From Microbacteriaceae bacterium (GTDB lineage: Bacteria > Actinomycetota > Actinomycetes > Actinomycetales > Microbacteriaceae): a stretch of DNA of 38,004 nt. The position numbers and the translations under genes were made by a program. Under the pieces are notes generated by a model. It saw only the letters and a program-made list of their open reading frames with translations, did not search any database and was not told where the DNA came from. Below, one piece after another: positions 1 through 7,824 of this stretch. Within the stretch, counting starts at the first letter, position 1. Every line of letters starts with the position of its first letter. The stretch lies in contig JAODMG010000028.1 of assembly GCA_025464895.1 (NCBI GenBank), positions 1-38,004 of the forward strand, given 5' to 3'.

Positions 1-107
1 ACGGGCATCGCAGCGCCGCCGAGCGCTCGGGCGAGCCGGCACCGGCGCACGTCGGGATCAGCAGCGAGCTGTGGTCGTACGAGGTGGCTGGCGGCTCGTC
101 GCACTAG
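1..107 (+). CDS. C-terminal end of an unidentified protein (5' truncated)
   Basis: The frame that starts at base 3 is open from the window edge to a TAG at 105-107 and reads as a plausible protein tail ending in LWSYEVAGGSSH. Nearly all codons end in G or C, as in the real genes nearby. Only about 34 residues are visible, so no family can be named. It would converge on modC, with the inverted repeat at 130-225 between the two genes. The open frame is seen directly; that it is a real gene is inferred from codon usage. Confidence 0.4.
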   Translation, partial: GHRSAAERSGEPAPAHVGISSELWSYEVAGGSSH

Positions 108-129
108 TCGCACCCGCCTCCTGGTGAAC

Positions 130-225
130 GCTCAAATGCAGGACCGCAGCCGGTCTAGCGTGCAGGAGTTGCCGGAATCCTGGAGTCTTGCCACAAACAA
201 GTGGGCTGCGGTCCTGCATTTGAGC
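130..225. repeat. 22-bp perfect inverted repeat with 52-bp spacer
   Basis: Bases 130-151 (GCTCAAATGCAGGACCGC and four more bases) are exactly reverse-complementary to 204-225; the 52 bp between them do not form an obvious stem. It lies between a plus-strand reading frame ending at 107 and modC ending at 273. It could be a bidirectional terminator, but the long spacer and lack of a T-tract are unlike a classical one. A small mobile repeat (MITE or REP-like) is an alternative. Confidence 0.75.
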
Positions 226-272
226 TGGTTGATGCCAGTTCGCTGCCGCGACCTCGACTTTGTGCAGGCAGG

Positions 273-1328
273 TCAGGCGGTGCGGATGTCGGCGTCGTCG
301 ACGCTGATCCAGACGGTGTCTCCTGCCGTGATCGGCGCCGCGGCCATCGTCGCGGCGGTAATGTCCGCCATCACGTTCTGGCCGTCCGGTTCCGTGCGCA
401 CGACGATGCGAACCTGGGCCAGCTGCTGTTCGATGCTCGCGACGGTTCCCCGCCAGCTGCTCGCGGCTGCCGCGCCGGATTCCGGTCGGGCCCTGGTGAC
501 TCGCACTGCCGTCGGCGGGAAAATCCTGCCGACCACCAGGTTCAGGCCCATCAGCTGCGCGACATAGCCGGTCCTCGGCGTGCCGGCCACCTCGGCCGGC
601 GTGCCGCGCTGCACCGCTCTCCCGTTCTCGAGCACGACGAGCTGGTCACCGAGCACGAGTGCGTCGAGCGGATCGTGGGTCACCACGATCGCGCAGCCAT
701 CGAAGTCCCTGAGGTGCGCGGCCAAGTCGGAGCGGAGCTGCGAACGGATCTCAGCGTCGAGCGCCGCGAGCGGTTCATCCAGCAGCAGCATCCGCGGCTC
801 GAGGACGAGCGCACGAGCGAGAGCCACCCGCTGCGCCTGCCCTCCGGAGAGCTCGGCCGGCTTCGCGTCCGCTGCGGCGGTGAGCCCGACCCGGTCGAGC
901 CAGTCGATGGCGCGCGCCCTGGCCGTCTCGCGTCCCGTACCCGTCGCTCGAAGTCCGAATGCCACGTTCTCGACGACGGTGAGATGCGGAAAGAGCAGGT
1001 AGTCCTGCGGAACCAACCCAACCCTGCGGAGTTCCGGCGGGAGGAACGACGCGCGGTCGGCGTCATCCAGCACTGTCCCGGCGATGCTGATCCGACCACG
1101 CGAGAGCCGCACGAGGCCCGCGAGCGCTCGAAGGACCGTCGATTTTCCCGCGCCGTTCGGGCCGAGCAGCGCGAGAGTTCTTCCGGCCGCGACCTCCAAC
1201 TCGACCTGAAGGGCGAACGCCTCCCGCTCGACGACGATCTCGGCCTGAAGGCCGGTTTGTGCCAGTCTGCTCTGTTCCAGTGTGCTTTGTTCCGGCCCGT
1301 TCTGTGCCGGCCCGTTCGACTTCCTCAC
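273..1328 (-). CDS. modC: Molybdate ABC transporter ATP-binding protein ModC
   Basis: Cytoplasmic ATPase that powers molybdate import with ModB and ModA; 351 residues. Walker A GPNGAGKS lies at about 56-63, the ABC signature LSGGQAQR at 160-167, Walker B LLLDEP at 181-186, with a THD switch histidine after it. The last 60 residues form a TOBE domain, which in ModC binds oxyanion. The GTG start (1328-1326) overlaps the modB stop as GTGA, implying translational coupling. The first 27 or so residues are a low-complexity extension (NGPAQNGPEQ...) ahead of the ABC fold and are unusual for ModC. Last gene of the operon. Family assignment is secure from motifs plus context. Confidence 0.93.
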   Translation of the reverse strand: MRKSNGPAQNGPEQSTLEQSRLAQTGLQAEIVVEREAFALQVELEVAAGRTLALLGPNGAGKSTVLRALAGLVRLSRGRISIAGTVLDDADRASFLPPELRRVGLVPQDYLLFPHLTVVENVAFGLRATGTGRETARARAIDWLDRVGLTAAADAKPAELSGGQAQRVALARALVLEPRMLLLDEPLAALDAEIRSQLRSDLAAHLRDFDGCAIVVTHDPLDALVLGDQLVVLENGRAVQRGTPAEVAGTPRTGYVAQLMGLNLVVGRIFPPTAVRVTRARPESGAAAASSWRGTVASIEQQLAQVRIVVRTEPDGQNVMADITAATMAAAPITAGDTVWISVDDADIRTA

Positions 1329-2221
1329 GCCGTGACCCCGGATACCCAGCGATCGCGCAGGCTCACCAGCACCGCGATCGAGACCACCAACAGCAGCAGG
1401 GAGAGGACGATCGCCCCGTCCGGATTGGTCTGCATGGCGAGATATGCCGAAATCGGCATGGTCTGGGTGACCCCGGGAAGGCTGCCGGCGAAGGTGATGG
1501 TCGCACCGAATTCTCCGAGTGCCCGCGCGAAGCAGAGCACCGCTCCGGCGGCGACGCCCGGCGCGATCAGCGGCAGGGTCACCCTGCGGAAGATGTACCA
1601 GCGCGAGGCTCCGAGGGTGGCCGCGACATCCTCGAACCGCCGGTCCGCGCCCCGCAACGCCCCGTCGACGGCGAGCACCAGGAACGGCATTGCCACGAAC
1701 GCCTCGGCGATCACCACCGCAGCGGTGGTGAATGGGATGGTGATGCCGAACCACCGGTCCAGGTAGACGCCGATGATGCCGTTTCGGCCGAGCAGCAGCA
1801 GCAGTGCGATCCCTCCGACCACTGGCGGCAGAACGAGCGGAACGAGCACCAGAGCCCGAAGCAGTCTCCGCGGAACCGCCGGCCAGTTGCCCGACCTGGC
1901 GAGCACCCAGGCGAGCGGCACGCCGAGGACCAGGCAGAGCGCCGTCGCCGAGAAGGCACTGACCAGTGAGAGCCAGAGGGCAGCGCCGACGGCCGGACTG
2001 AACAGCTGACCCGGCAGAGTCCCCCACGGAGTCCTGACTACCATCGCGACCAGCGGAAGCACCAGGAAGCACAGCGCGACGCCGGCCGGCAGCCAGAGCA
2101 GTCGAGGGATGCCGCTCCCCCGCGCGTCGATAGTGGAACGGACCCGGCGGCTGCCACGCGAACGAGCACCGTGGGACCGGATGCCGCGCGGCCGCGACTC
2201 AGGGGAGGTCAAAACCGGCAC
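1325..2221 (-). CDS. modB: Molybdate ABC transporter permease ModB
   Basis: Inner-membrane permease of the molybdate importer, 298 residues. After a basic N-terminal tail of about 40 residues come several hydrophobic segments (about 41-62, 80-110, 120-145, 165-187, 222-245, 270-288). The cytoplasmic EAA-type loop that docks on ModC is at about 198-222 (EDVAATLGASRWYIFRRVTLP), followed by ARALGEFGATITFAG, typical of ModB/CysT-type permeases. The ATG chosen overlaps the end of modA by 23 bp; a later start inside the basic tail is possible. It lies between modA and modC, the usual order. Confidence 0.93.
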   Translation of the reverse strand: MPVLTSPESRPRGIRSHGARSRGSRRVRSTIDARGSGIPRLLWLPAGVALCFLVLPLVAMVVRTPWGTLPGQLFSPAVGAALWLSLVSAFSATALCLVLGVPLAWVLARSGNWPAVPRRLLRALVLVPLVLPPVVGGIALLLLLGRNGIIGVYLDRWFGITIPFTTAAVVIAEAFVAMPFLVLAVDGALRGADRRFEDVAATLGASRWYIFRRVTLPLIAPGVAAGAVLCFARALGEFGATITFAGSLPGVTQTMPISAYLAMQTNPDGAIVLSLLLLVVSIAVLVSLRDRWVSGVTA

Positions 2222-2984
2222 CGGAGAGCAGTGAACGACCGTGTTTCGACAGCACCCATTTCACGAACGCCGCCGCGACCTTCGAATTGCCGGAACTCTT
2301 CAACGCGGCGATGGGATAGTCGTTGATGGCGTCGGCGGCCTCCGGGAACGGGATGCCGGTGACCTTGTCGCCGGCCGAGATCACGTCGGTGCGGTAGACG
2401 AGCGCCGCATCCACCTCGCCCAGCTCCACCTTGGTCAGCGCGGCCGCGACGTCCTGCTCCAGCGTGTCGGGCCGCGGAGTCAGCCCCGCTCGCGCGAACA
2501 CCGTCGCCGCCGCCGCACCGCACGGCACCTCGACCGCACAGAGCGCGATGGTCTCGTCCGGGTTGGCGAAGTCGGCAAGGCCGGTGATCCGGCCCGGGTT
2601 GCCAAGAGGCACAGCGATTTCCAGCCGATTGCGCACAAAGATCGTTGGAGTGCCGCTAGTTTCGGCGGCATCCGTGACGGTCTTCATCGTTTGCGGGTTC
2701 GCGGCGGCGAAGACGTCGGCCGGCGCCCCGGAGACGATCTGGGTGGCGAGCGCCGAACTGGCGCCGAAGTTAAAGGTCACGGTCGCACCCGGATTGGCCG
2801 CATGAAACTGCGCACCGAGCCTCTGGAAGGTGCCGGTCAGCGACGACGCCGCATCCACCACTATCGTTCCGTGCAGCCCCGCGCGAGCCTGCTGTTCCGG
2901 TGCGTTCGCGCCGCATCCGCTGACCGCGATGCCGATCAGGATGACCGCCGCGAACACTCCAGTACGCTTTCCCAGCACCTGCAT
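2199..2984 (-). CDS. modA: Molybdate-binding lipoprotein ModA
   Basis: Extracytoplasmic molybdate-binding protein of the ABC importer, 261 residues. It has a lipoprotein signal peptide with lipobox VSGC, so Cys24 would be lipidated and anchored to the membrane. The body carries the ModA hallmarks: a first oxyanion-binding Ser region (AASSLTGTFQRLGAQF), FGASSALATQI, and GAPADVFAAANPQTM. The start lies 2 nt after the stop of the upstream HTH-Mop gene, so the four genes from 3412 down to 273 form one transcription unit. Molybdate versus tungstate preference cannot be read from sequence. Confidence 0.94.
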   Translation of the reverse strand: MQVLGKRTGVFAAVILIGIAVSGCGANAPEQQARAGLHGTIVVDAASSLTGTFQRLGAQFHAANPGATVTFNFGASSALATQIVSGAPADVFAAANPQTMKTVTDAAETSGTPTIFVRNRLEIAVPLGNPGRITGLADFANPDETIALCAVEVPCGAAAATVFARAGLTPRPDTLEQDVAAALTKVELGEVDAALVYRTDVISAGDKVTGIPFPEAADAINDYPIAALKSSGNSKVAAAFVKWVLSKHGRSLLSGAGFDLP

Positions 2985-2986
2985 CC

Positions 2987-3412
2987 CTACCGACCACCCG
3001 GTTCAGGCAGGTCAACGACCACCATCGTCGCCTTGACGCTGGCGATGGCGATGGCTCCCACCTCGAGTCCGAGTTCGTCCACGGCCTCTCGGCTCATGAG
3101 CGACACCAGCCGAAACGGGCCGGCCTGCAGTTCGACCTGGGCCATCACCGTGTCCTTGGTCACTCTCGTGACGATGCCACGCATCCGATTGCGGGCGGAG
3201 GATTTCGACGGAATAGACGAGGCCGCATCCTGCCCGGCCGACGTGGCCACCGATGTTGCCACCGCCGCAAGCTCAGCCCCATCGATCATCTGGCGCCCAC
3301 TCTCGCCCTTGATCATGGTGAGCCGGCCGGACTCCGCCCAGCGCCGAACGGTGTCATCGCTGACGCCGAGGATCTCTGCTGCCTCGCTCACTCGAAATTG
3401 GTGGGTTGCCAT
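2987..3412 (-). CDS. HTH plus Mop/TOBE-domain protein, putative molybdate-responsive regulator
   Basis: A 141-residue protein with two parts. Residues 1-50 form a MerR/excisionase-like helix-turn-helix (AAEILGVSDDTVRRWAESGRL). Residues 76-136 form a Mop/TOBE molybdate-binding domain (RNRMRGIVTRVTKDTVMAQVELQ, then SREAVDELGLEVGA). It is the first gene of the modABC operon and is divergent from the moe/moa operon. This suggests a molybdenum-sensing regulator analogous to ModE but with a different DNA-binding fold and only one Mop domain. Regulation is inferred; a molybdate storage or buffering role is the alternative. The ATG start follows a 141-bp shared intergenic region. Confidence 0.85.
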   Translation of the reverse strand: MATHQFRVSEAAEILGVSDDTVRRWAESGRLTMIKGESGRQMIDGAELAAVATSVATSAGQDAASSIPSKSSARNRMRGIVTRVTKDTVMAQVELQAGPFRLVSLMSREAVDELGLEVGAIAIASVKATMVVVDLPEPGGR

Positions 3413-3434
3413 GCTCCAACAGTACGCAGTGGAT

Positions 3435-3446
3435 CCGCACCTGCGG
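3435..3446. promoter_or_regulatory. Candidate operator palindrome in the mod/moe divergent region
   Basis: CCGCA-CC-TGCGG lies 23 bp upstream of the HTH-Mop gene's ATG and about 110 bp upstream of moeZ. The position suits autoregulation by the HTH-Mop protein. Short palindromes are common in GC-rich DNA, so this is a weak candidate. Confidence 0.25.
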
Positions 3447-3553
3447 TGGTTTCGGTCTCGATTCCCCGCATTTGCGCTAGTCGTGCTTCAGGACCGGGCC
3501 GGTCGACAGCGTGCCATCCAACCGTGTCGGACCGAGCCCGAGGTGAAAGAATC

Positions 3554-4729
3554 GTGATCATGCAAAATCTTCCCGCTGCCGTCTCCCCCGGGCCGGAACT
3601 GGACGCCGAGCGAGCGGCCCGGTACGCCCGCCAGGTGATCCTGCCCGGCTTCGGAACCGAGTCCCAGCGTCGCCTCGCGAACGCGCGGGTGCTGGTCGTC
3701 GGTGCCGGAGGAATCGGCAGCAACGTCATCCCGTCGATCGCCGCGGCGGGAGTCGGCACCATCGGAATCATCGATGCGGATGTCGTCGAGCCATCGAACC
3801 TCGCCAGGCAAACGATCCACGGCCCGGCCGACATCGGGCGCAGCAAAGTCGCCTCAGCGACGGATTCTGTACGGATCATTGACCCGCTGGTGCGGGTAAT
3901 CGGATTCGAGACGGCCATCACCGCGGCGAACGCCATCGACATCCTCCGCGACTTCGACCTTGTCGTCGACGGCAGCGACAACTTTCCCACCCGCTACCTG
4001 GTCAACGACGCGGCGGCGATCGTCGGCATCCCGCTGGTGTGGGGTGCGGTTCACCAGTACGGCGGCCAGGCCGGCGTCTGCTGGGCCGCGCACGGCCCGC
4101 ACTACCGCGACTTGTTCCCGGTTCCTCCGGCTCCAGGTGAGATTGCGAGCTGCGCGGAGGCCGGCGTGCTGTCGAGCGTCTGCGCGGTGATCGGCGCCAT
4201 CCTCTCGGCCGAGACGATCAAGCTGCTCACCGGAGTGGGAACGCCCCTCCTCGGCCGGGTCACCAGCTACGACGCGAGGCAGGGCACCTTCCGCGAGCTG
4301 GACTACCAGCGAGACCCGGACGCCGCCGCGATTACGGAGCTAACCAACACGGAGTTGACCACCATGAATGAGCCCGAAACCGAAACCGAACCAGAAAGCG
4401 TTCCGCAGCCGCCGCTCGGAATCACCGCGACGGAACTCGATGGGCTGCTCACCGAAGGAGCACCGTTCAGCCTCATCGACGTTCGCGAGCCGTGGGAGGC
4501 CGCTATCGCGGCGATCGACGGCTCGCGGCTGCTGCCGATGCAGGAAATCCTCGACGCCATCGACACCATCGATCGGTCGATCCCGCTCGTGCTGTACTGC
4601 CACCACGGGCCTCGCTCGAACAGCGCGGCAGAATACCTTCGCAAGAACGGCTTCCCCGGCGCCCAATCGCTCGTCGGCGGCATCGACGCGTGGGCGCGCG
4701 ACGTCGATCCGACCCTTCGCACGTACTGA
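3554..4729 (+). CDS. moeZ: MoeZ/MoeB: adenylyltransferase-sulfurtransferase for MoaD (ThiF domain plus rhodanese domain)
   Basis: Activates the C-terminal glycine of MoaD (and possibly other ubiquitin-like sulfur carriers) by adenylation and transfers sulfur to it, in the cytoplasm. Residues 20-260 are a ThiF/MoeB domain: RYARQVILPGFG, the nucleotide loop GAGGIGS (50-56), DGSDNFPTRYL, and the conserved Cys200 in SCAEAGVL. Like actinobacterial MoeZ, it has YRDLFPVPPAPG in place of the zinc CxxC of E. coli MoeB. Residues 300-391 are a rhodanese domain with active-site loop CHHGPRS (Cys349). The GTG at 3554 is preceded 7 nt away by GAGGTGA; the in-frame ATG at 3560 is an alternative. First gene of the moe/moa operon. 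Confidence 0.9.
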   Translation: MIMQNLPAAVSPGPELDAERAARYARQVILPGFGTESQRRLANARVLVVGAGGIGSNVIPSIAAAGVGTIGIIDADVVEPSNLARQTIHGPADIGRSKVASATDSVRIIDPLVRVIGFETAITAANAIDILRDFDLVVDGSDNFPTRYLVNDAAAIVGIPLVWGAVHQYGGQAGVCWAAHGPHYRDLFPVPPAPGEIASCAEAGVLSSVCAVIGAILSAETIKLLTGVGTPLLGRVTSYDARQGTFRELDYQRDPDAAAITELTNTELTTMNEPETETEPESVPQPPLGITATELDGLLTEGAPFSLIDVREPWEAAIAAIDGSRLLPMQEILDAIDTIDRSIPLVLYCHHGPRSNSAAEYLRKNGFPGAQSLVGGIDAWARDVDPTLRTY

Positions 4730-4738
4730 CAAGCGAGC

Positions 4739-5941
4739 ATGATGACCTCCGTAGAAGAACACCGGGCGCGCATCGCGGCTTTGCTCGCGCCGGCGCTCCT
4801 CGTCGCGGACGAATCGGATGACCTGCCGCTGCTCGACGCACTCGGCCGGGTCACCTCCGCCGAGGTGCTCTCCCCGGTGGATCTCCCGCTGTTCCGCAAC
4901 TCGCAGATGGACGGCTTCGCGGTCAACTCCGCAGACCTCGGCACGATCCCGGTCGAGTTGCCCGTCGTCGGCGACCTTCCCGCTGGTCCGTCGTCGCCCG
5001 CCGCGCTGATCCGCGGAACCGCCATCCGGATCATGACCGGCGCCGTCGTTCCGGATGGCGCGGACTGCATTGTGCCGGTCGAGGATGTGGCGGTCGAGAA
5101 TACCGACCATGGGGGTAGAACCGTCACCATCCTGCGCGGCCGCTCCCCCGGCGAATTCGTCCGCAATCGGGCGAGCGATCTCGCGGCCGGCGACCGGCTG
5201 CTGCCAGCGGGCCTGACGCTTGCCCCGCGTCACCTGGCCGCCGCCGCGGCCGCCGGAATCACCACGATCGCGGTGCGGAAGCGGGTGCGGATCGCCGTCA
5301 TCAGCACCGGCTCTGAGTTGGTCGCCCCCGGCGAGACCACAAGTTCCGGACAGATCTTCGACTCGAACCTGGTGGCCCTCTCCGCCGCGGTGATCGAGGC
5401 CGGCGCGGAACTCGTGCTGGCCGAGCGCAGCGACGACGAGCCCGAGACCTTCGGCGACATCCTGCACCGGGCGACGGGCCTCGCGGATCTAGTGATCACC
5501 TCCGGCGGTATCTCCGAGGGCGCATACGAAGTGGTGCGGGAGGTGCTCGAACCTCTCGGGGCGACGGTCGGGCATGTCGCGATGCAGCCGGGAGGACCGC
5601 AGGCCACCGCTCTCGTCGACGGCGTCCCTGTGCTGAGCTTTCCCGGCAATCCGGTGAGCACCCAGGTGTCGTTCGTCGTGTTCGCACGGCCACTGCTGCT
5701 CGCCGCGGCTGGCACGCCCCAGGTCACGGTCAACGCGCTCCCCGCGGCCGGCGATCTCACCTCCATTCCGGGCAAACGCCAGTTCCTCCGCGGGCGGGTC
5801 ACCGACGACGGAGTCGAACCGGTATCGTCTGCCAGCTCCCATCTGGTCGCGGGAATGGCTCGCGCGGACCTCCTGATCGACATCCCGGCCGAAACCACCA
5901 TGGTTCGCGCGGGCGACAACGTGAGAGTGTGGTTGCTATGA
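4739..5941 (+). CDS. moeA: Molybdopterin molybdotransferase MoeA
   Basis: Inserts molybdenum from molybdate into adenylylated molybdopterin, the final step of Mo-MPT formation. The 400-residue length fits. Seen: QMDGFAV (about 56-62), MTGA (99-102), the MPT-binding-domain loop SGGISEG (255-261), FPGNPVS (301-307), and a C-terminal beta-barrel domain IV (about 325-400). The loop reads SGGISEGAYEVV instead of the E. coli form SGGVSVGEAD; from memory, such variants are common in actinobacteria. It starts 9 nt after moeZ (a second ATG follows at once) and overlaps moaCB by 4 nt (ATGA), so it is part of the operon. Confidence 0.95.
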   Translation: MMTSVEEHRARIAALLAPALLVADESDDLPLLDALGRVTSAEVLSPVDLPLFRNSQMDGFAVNSADLGTIPVELPVVGDLPAGPSSPAALIRGTAIRIMTGAVVPDGADCIVPVEDVAVENTDHGGRTVTILRGRSPGEFVRNRASDLAAGDRLLPAGLTLAPRHLAAAAAAGITTIAVRKRVRIAVISTGSELVAPGETTSSGQIFDSNLVALSAAVIEAGAELVLAERSDDEPETFGDILHRATGLADLVITSGGISEGAYEVVREVLEPLGATVGHVAMQPGGPQATALVDGVPVLSFPGNPVSTQVSFVVFARPLLLAAAGTPQVTVNALPAAGDLTSIPGKRQFLRGRVTDDGVEPVSSASSHLVAGMARADLLIDIPAETTMVRAGDNVRVWLL

Positions 5942-6906
5942 GCGATCTCACACACCTCGACGACCGCGGTCGGGCAAGGATGGTGGATGTCGGCGACAAG
6001 TCGGAGACCGATCGAATCGCCACCGCGGCCGGCCGACTGAGCACCACAGGCCAGGTCATCTCGCTGGTGCGGGCGGACGACCTGCCGAAAGCCGATGTGC
6101 TCGCGACCGCCAGGATCGCCGCGATCGGTGGCGCCAAGCGCACCTCTGAGCTGATCCCGCTCTGCCACCAGATCAACCTCACCTCGGTGAAGGTCGAGTT
6201 CGAACTCGGCGTCGACTCGATATCGATTCTGGCGACGGCCAAGACCCACGGCCGAACAGGCGTCGAAATGGAAGCCTTGACCGCGGTCGCGGTGGCAGGC
6301 CTGACGCTGCACGACATGATCAAGGCGGTCGATCCCTCCGCGGTACTCGGTGACATCCGGCTGCTCTCGAAGAGTGGCGGTAAACGCGGCAACTGGACCA
6401 GGGAACGACCGACCGAACCGGTGGCCTTTCGGCCGGGAGCGGCCGTCGTCGTCGTCGCGTCAACGGCGGCCGCCGCCGGAGAGCGGGAGGACACCACCGG
6501 GCCGGTGATCGCCGCCTGGTTGACAGAACGCGGCTACCTGGTCGATGGGATCACCGTGGTCCCGGACGCCGAGATCGCCTCGGAACTCGCGGCGGCACTC
6601 GCGACCGCGCCCGCCGTCATCCTCACCACGGGAGGAACCGGGGTGTCCCCGTCCGACCGCACTCCGGAGGCGACCGCGGCGCTGCTCGACCGCGAGTTGC
6701 CCGGTATCGCCGAGGCGCTCCGCAGCAGGGGCCTCGAGTCGACGCCGACCGCATCCCTGGGCAGGGGTCTCGCCGGCACCAGCGGCAGGACCGTGATCGT
6801 GAACCTCCCTGGCTCGACCGGCGGTGTCCGTGACGGCCTGGCGGTACTCGACGGAGTACTCGATCACCTGGTAGCACAGACCTCTGGCGACCCGCGGCAT
6901 GCCTGA
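5938..6906 (+). CDS. moaCB: Bifunctional MoaC (cyclic pyranopterin synthase) - MogA/MoaB (molybdopterin adenylyltransferase) fusion
   Basis: A 322-residue fusion of two cofactor enzymes. Residues 1-158 are MoaC, which with MoaA converts GTP to cyclic pyranopterin monophosphate; LCHQINLT (75-82), DMIKAVDPSAVLGDI (126-140) and KSGGKRG (145-151) are its active-site regions. Residues 165-322 are a MogA/MoaB-type domain that adenylylates molybdopterin before MoeA acts, with TTGGTGVSPSDRTPEA (230-245) and LPGSTGGVRDG (290-300). The ATG at 5938 overlaps the moeA stop. A single open frame covers both, with no frameshift. The fusion is known in several actinobacteria. Confidence 0.94.
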   Translation: MSDLTHLDDRGRARMVDVGDKSETDRIATAAGRLSTTGQVISLVRADDLPKADVLATARIAAIGGAKRTSELIPLCHQINLTSVKVEFELGVDSISILATAKTHGRTGVEMEALTAVAVAGLTLHDMIKAVDPSAVLGDIRLLSKSGGKRGNWTRERPTEPVAFRPGAAVVVVASTAAAAGEREDTTGPVIAAWLTERGYLVDGITVVPDAEIASELAAALATAPAVILTTGGTGVSPSDRTPEATAALLDRELPGIAEALRSRGLESTPTASLGRGLAGTSGRTVIVNLPGSTGGVRDGLAVLDGVLDHLVAQTSGDPRHA

Positions 6907-7327
6907 CCCCAACTCCGCCGGCACCTTCTCCGCGATCTCGGCGACGCCCATCGACGCGTCGGCGGTCGAGGACTTCGTGCTGTCCGCCGAGAACGGGGCG
7001 CTCGTGGCGTTTCGGGGGATCGTCCGCAACCACGATCGGGACGGCGCGGTGACCGGTCTCGACTACCAGGCCCATCCGGATGCCGAACGCTTCCTGCGCG
7101 AGTGCTGCGAGACGGTCGCCGCCGCCACCGGTCTCCGAGTTGCCGCCGTCCACCGCACCGGATCGCTCGCGATCGGCGAGGTCGCCCTCGTCGCCGCCGT
7201 CGCCGCCCCGCACCGGGCCGAGGCGTTCGCCGCCTGCGCAGAACTGGTGGACAGCATCAAGGCAAGCGTGCCGATCTGGAAACGCCAGCACTTCGCGAGC
7301 GGCAGCTCGGAGTGGGTGGGGCTCTAG
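6899..7327 (+). CDS. moaE: Molybdopterin synthase catalytic subunit MoaE
   Basis: Large subunit of molybdopterin synthase, which with thiocarboxylated MoaD puts the dithiolene sulfurs into the pterin; 142 residues, the usual size. Conserved elements: VAFRGIVRNHDRDGAVTGLDYQAHP (about 37-60), HRTGSLAIGE (85-94), and the active-site lysine motif KASVPIWKRQ (Lys121, Lys128). The ATG overlaps the end of moaCB by 8 nt, making it the last intact gene of the moe/moa operon. Its partner moaD is encoded nearby on the opposite strand, so the two subunits are not co-transcribed here. Confidence 0.95.
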   Translation: MPDPNSAGTFSAISATPIDASAVEDFVLSAENGALVAFRGIVRNHDRDGAVTGLDYQAHPDAERFLRECCETVAAATGLRVAAVHRTGSLAIGEVALVAAVAAPHRAEAFAACAELVDSIKASVPIWKRQHFASGSSEWVGL

Positions 7328-7330
7328 AGC

Positions 7331-7530
7331 ATGGACGCCTCCTGGACGGAGATCGCGACCGGCGTGCACCAGCGACGCTCCGAACCACTCGATGTCCGTT
7401 GGGTGGCGAACACCCACGCCCACTTCGACCACAGCTTCGGCAACCAGCGCCTCGGTCCGGGATCCGAGCTCGACATCGGGTCGTCGACCACGCCTTCGAT
7501 CGAGGACTGTCCGAGCTACAGCACTGAACT
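7331..7530 (+). pseudogene. Remnant of a metallo-beta-lactamase-fold hydrolase gene
   Basis: The frame starting with ATG at 7331 reads a typical MBL-family N-terminus (WTEIATGVHQRRSEPLDV). It then jumps straight to the metal-binding strand VANTHAHFDHSFGNQRL, which contains the THxHxDH motif normally found about 50 residues further on. The Gly/Asp-rich strands expected between these blocks and the rest of the 250-300-residue fold are missing. After about residue 40 no MBL similarity is apparent, and the frame runs into the 3' end of moaD on the other strand. This is best read as a gene reduced by at least two deletions. It sits 3 nt after moaE. The motifs are seen directly; the decay history is inferred. 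Confidence 0.7.
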
Positions 7531-7548
7531 GCCCAGCCGAGCCGCGCC

Positions 7549-7824
7549 TCAGCCGCCCGCGAACGGCGGCAGCACATCCACCCGCTCGCCGAGTGCCCTG
7601 TCCGGGTCTCGGCTGACGATGCCATCGAGCAGGAACGATCCGGAGCGAAGCACCCTCTCCATCGGGTCGCCGTAGCGAGCGAGCAGCTCATTCCGAAGTC
7701 CGCCGAGCGTGTCATCGGCGAGCACGATCCGCTCCTCGTCGAGGCCGGTCGCGTCGGCCGCTGCCGCGAAGTAGCGCACCAGGATCCCCGGCTCCTCGTT
7801 GCCAATCACAGCGTTGTCAACCAC
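7549..7824 (-). CDS. moaD: Molybdopterin synthase sulfur carrier subunit MoaD
   Basis: A small ubiquitin-like sulfur carrier of 91 residues. Its C-terminal PPFAGG ends in the di-glycine that MoeZ adenylates and thiocarboxylates; MoaE then uses the sulfur. The beta-grasp pattern is visible: [14 protein letters not shown], then [18 protein letters not shown] and [17 protein letters not shown]. The start is placed at GTG 7824, overlapping the moaA stop by 8 nt (GTGGTTGA), which implies coupling; a second GTG at 7809 is a possible alternative. It forms a two-gene unit with moaA on the minus strand, converging on moaE and the MBL remnant. Confidence 0.92.
   Translation of the reverse strand: MVDNAVIGNEEPGILVRYFAAAADATGLDEERIVLADDTLGGLRNELLARYGDPMERVLRSGSFLLDGIVSRDPDRALGERVDVLPPFAGG

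Noticed and set aside
201-1766. Long plus-strand open frame (521 residues)
   Set aside because: It is antisense to modC and modB, has an Arg/Asp/His-rich composition with no family motif, and arises from GC-rich third codon positions.
3413-3553. Molybdenum-cofactor riboswitch upstream of moeZ
   Set aside because: No extended conserved stem arrangement was visible in the 141-bp region; only one short palindrome was found.
3554-4729. Loss of zinc site in MoeZ as a defect
   Set aside because: The missing CxxC is normal for actinobacterial MoeZ proteins with the YRDLFP...PPG form; the catalytic cysteines are present.
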